A stretch of 64,000 bases of DNA from Chitinophaga pendula (lineage in GTDB: Bacteria > Bacteroidota > Bacteroidia > Chitinophagales > Chitinophagaceae): assembly GCF_020386615.1 (NCBI RefSeq), contig NZ_CP077769.1:992001-1056000 (forward strand), given 5' to 3'. The notes under the pieces are model-generated. The model saw only the letters and a program-made list of their open reading frames with translations. It was not told the DNA's origin and made no database searches. This document shows, piece after piece, positions 62,741 through 64,000 of this stretch. The position numbers were made by a program, and so were the translations under genes. Numbering within the stretch: position 1 is the stretch's first letter; every line of letters starts with the position of its first letter.

Positions 62741-63177
62741 AAAATTGACCGGACTTTTTATTTATCAAACCTACAACTTTTGCATAAAATCCTCTTTTTA
62801 AAATTATATATTGCAGAGACTGTACTGACAACATTACAGGCAATCCCAAAGAGTAGGAGCGTAGTAAAGACTAAACTTTCAGACGTCAAAGAAAATTTGC
62901 ACCTTTGCAAAAGCAAAAGGATCATGTGATACTTAACATTTCTCTTTAAGTGGAAAAACAGGAAGAACAGCTAAAAATCCTGCTAAATTCTTTAGTATTT
63001 TATTCCCCATCCAATTACAACCCCTTCAATAACAAATACTAAAGAAAATAGCATATTTCTTTTCTTTCTATGCTCTGTATTACAATTACTTACAATTAAT
63101 TGTTAAGAGAACATTTATAATTAGTTCATCACTCGGAACTACCCGTTTTTAACCCGGCTGATAACAAGATAGAAATT
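62741..63177. other. Divergent AT-rich region before the WbqC gene
   Basis: 437 bases without a gene. On the minus strand TAGGTTTG (62773-62766) could be the -7 box of the LEA gene. A perfect 13-bp inverted repeat, TTCTTTAGTATTT (62988-63000) and AAATACTAAAGAA (63034-63046), with a 33-base loop stands about 130 bases before the WbqC start. No RNA gene is recognised. Confidence 0.45.
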
Positions 63178-63813
63178 ATGGAGGAACAACTGATTAAGAA
63201 GACGTTACTTATTGAAAGTCAATACTTTCCGAGTATTTATTTTTATAAAACTTTAATAAATAGCGACATATTACTGCTCGAAAAATATGAACACTACCAA
63301 AAACTCAGCTATCGCAATCGTTGTTACATAGCTGGCCCAAATGGCGGCATCCTTCTAAGCGTTCCCCTCCTCAAAGGAAAAAATCAACGCACCGTCATGA
63401 AAGATGTCAAAATTAGTAATGAGGAAAAATGGCAGTCCCTCCACTGGAAAACACTCGTGTCCGCTTACAGACGCTCCCCTTGGTTCGAATACTTCGAAGA
63501 TGAACTGCAGCACCTCTACGAAAGACCGTTCGAATACCTCCTAGATTGGAACATCGCCTGCCTCGAATGGACACATGGCGCCCTCGGATACGACATACCC
63601 GTCGAATTCACACAAACATTTGAAAAAGAATATAATATACCCGGTGTCACCGATAAAAGAGACCAAATGCGTCCCGCACAACTCCCGGAACAGATCACCC
63701 TCCCCGAATACACGCAGGTATTCCAGGATAGAACCGGCTTCCTCCCTAACATGAGCATCTTGGACCTCCTGTTCTGCGAAGGAAAACATAGCCTCGACCT
63801 GTTGAAAGATTGA
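63178..63813 (+). CDS. WbqC family protein
   Basis: 211 aa. WbqC-like fold: LLIESQYFPSIYFYKTLINS, YRNRCYIAGPNGGILLSVPL and RSPWFEYFEDELQHLY are typical. The family occurs in O-antigen clusters and, in Bacteroidota, often near lepB; its function is not established, although a role in making or transferring amino-sugar groups has been proposed for some members. No signal peptide. It ends 187 bases from the window edge and may be alone or the last gene of a transcript. Confidence 0.88.
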   Translation: MEEQLIKKTLLIESQYFPSIYFYKTLINSDILLLEKYEHYQKLSYRNRCYIAGPNGGILLSVPLLKGKNQRTVMKDVKISNEEKWQSLHWKTLVSAYRRSPWFEYFEDELQHLYERPFEYLLDWNIACLEWTHGALGYDIPVEFTQTFEKEYNIPGVTDKRDQMRPAQLPEQITLPEYTQVFQDRTGFLPNMSILDLLFCEGKHSLDLLKD

Positions 63814-63845
63814 AATTTTATTGATAAACAGTCGTACACAAGGTA

Positions 63846-63873
63846 TTGACTAATAAAATATACTATATATTTG
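63846..63873 (+). promoter_or_regulatory. Promoter pointing out of the right end of the window
   Basis: TTG (63846-63848), 17 bases, TATATTTG (63866-63873). A second -7-like TAGCTTTG stands at 63929-63936. No coding start is reached within the last 120 bases, so the next gene has a long leader or is an RNA gene; the window ends before this can be told. Confidence 0.45.
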
Positions 63874-64000
63874 CGCCCTGTTGTGAAAAAACGGGAAAAT
63901 TTTTCCAGCCGCAATAGGACAAAATAATTAGCTTTGCAACCAATTTTGCTGGGTTTCGAACTGACGTAGGATGTTGTTTGATCTGCTTAATTATAAGCGA

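Noticed and set aside
63945..64000. tRNA or tmRNA at the right edge
   Set aside because: GGTTTCGA resembles conserved RNA segments, but no acceptor or T-arm pairing can be formed within the available sequence.

Overview
The window looks like a piece of chromosome from a Bacteroidota bacterium of the Chitinophaga type (Chitinophagaceae). The signs are two SusC/SusD pairs, a protease with a type IX secretion (T9SS) C-terminal sorting domain, many lipoproteins of families typical of the phylum (DUF4397, DUF4249, DUF1573, DUF3822), a short RpoD without region 1.1, and promoters of the Bacteroidota form TTTG-N19..21-TAnnTTTG. No tRNA, rRNA, transposase, integrase, phage gene or CRISPR array was found. 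Most of the window is ordinary core genome.

Layout. 1-9.3 kb: the end of lpdA, then a secreted-protease district: an S8 protease with a sorting domain, three tandem M57-type metalloprotease lipoproteins, and an S46 dipeptidyl peptidase of the acidic-specific (DPP11) type. 9.3-17 kb: methyltransferase, cobalamin-dependent acyl-CoA mutase catalytic subunit, M23 peptidase, aspartate-type aminotransferase, a DUF4397 lipoprotein and a serine hydrolase. 17-28.2 kb: SecDF, a GH5 glycosidase, an A-type Fe-S carrier, the nusB-DUF1573-yajC-coaE group, groES-groEL and two FKBP lipoproteins. 28.2-42 kb: serine dehydratase, a large metallopeptidase/propeller/barrel protein, valS, threonine aldolase, rpoD, a DUF4249 lipoprotein, trxB, folB and a TPR protein. 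42-52 kb: a four-gene susC-susD-susC-susD operon with a roughly 500-nt leader and no enzymes beside it. 52-55.6 kb: a TetR regulator with two matching operator-like palindromes flanking it and a pair of small membrane proteins downstream, then a VOC protein and a MATE exporter. 55.7-64 kb: DUF3822-rsmD-coaD-thioesterase-unknown gene run, NUDIX, pyrE, an HMA protein, aspA, a LEA-type lipoprotein and WbqC.

The signal no gene explains is a pair of repeat arrays built strictly on an 11-bp period: 17 contiguous units at 28314-28500 and 13 contiguous units at 62035-62177, the second organised in 44-bp (4 x 11) higher-order repeats. The arrays share the exact 11-mer GTATAACATTC, keep their phase without indels, and each follows an intrinsic terminator in DNA that should not be transcribed. 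One TATA-type step per helical turn suggests a DNA-level role (bending, topology or binding of a phased protein). I know of no described element of this form.

Other points: the S8 protease has Glu where the catalytic Asp belongs; the GH5 enzyme has NDP in place of NEP; RsmD has GPPY in place of DPPY; the mutase keeps the methylmalonyl-CoA-specific residues but has no B12 domain and no small subunit in the window; the first SusC lacks the usual N-terminal carboxypeptidase-regulatory-like domain.
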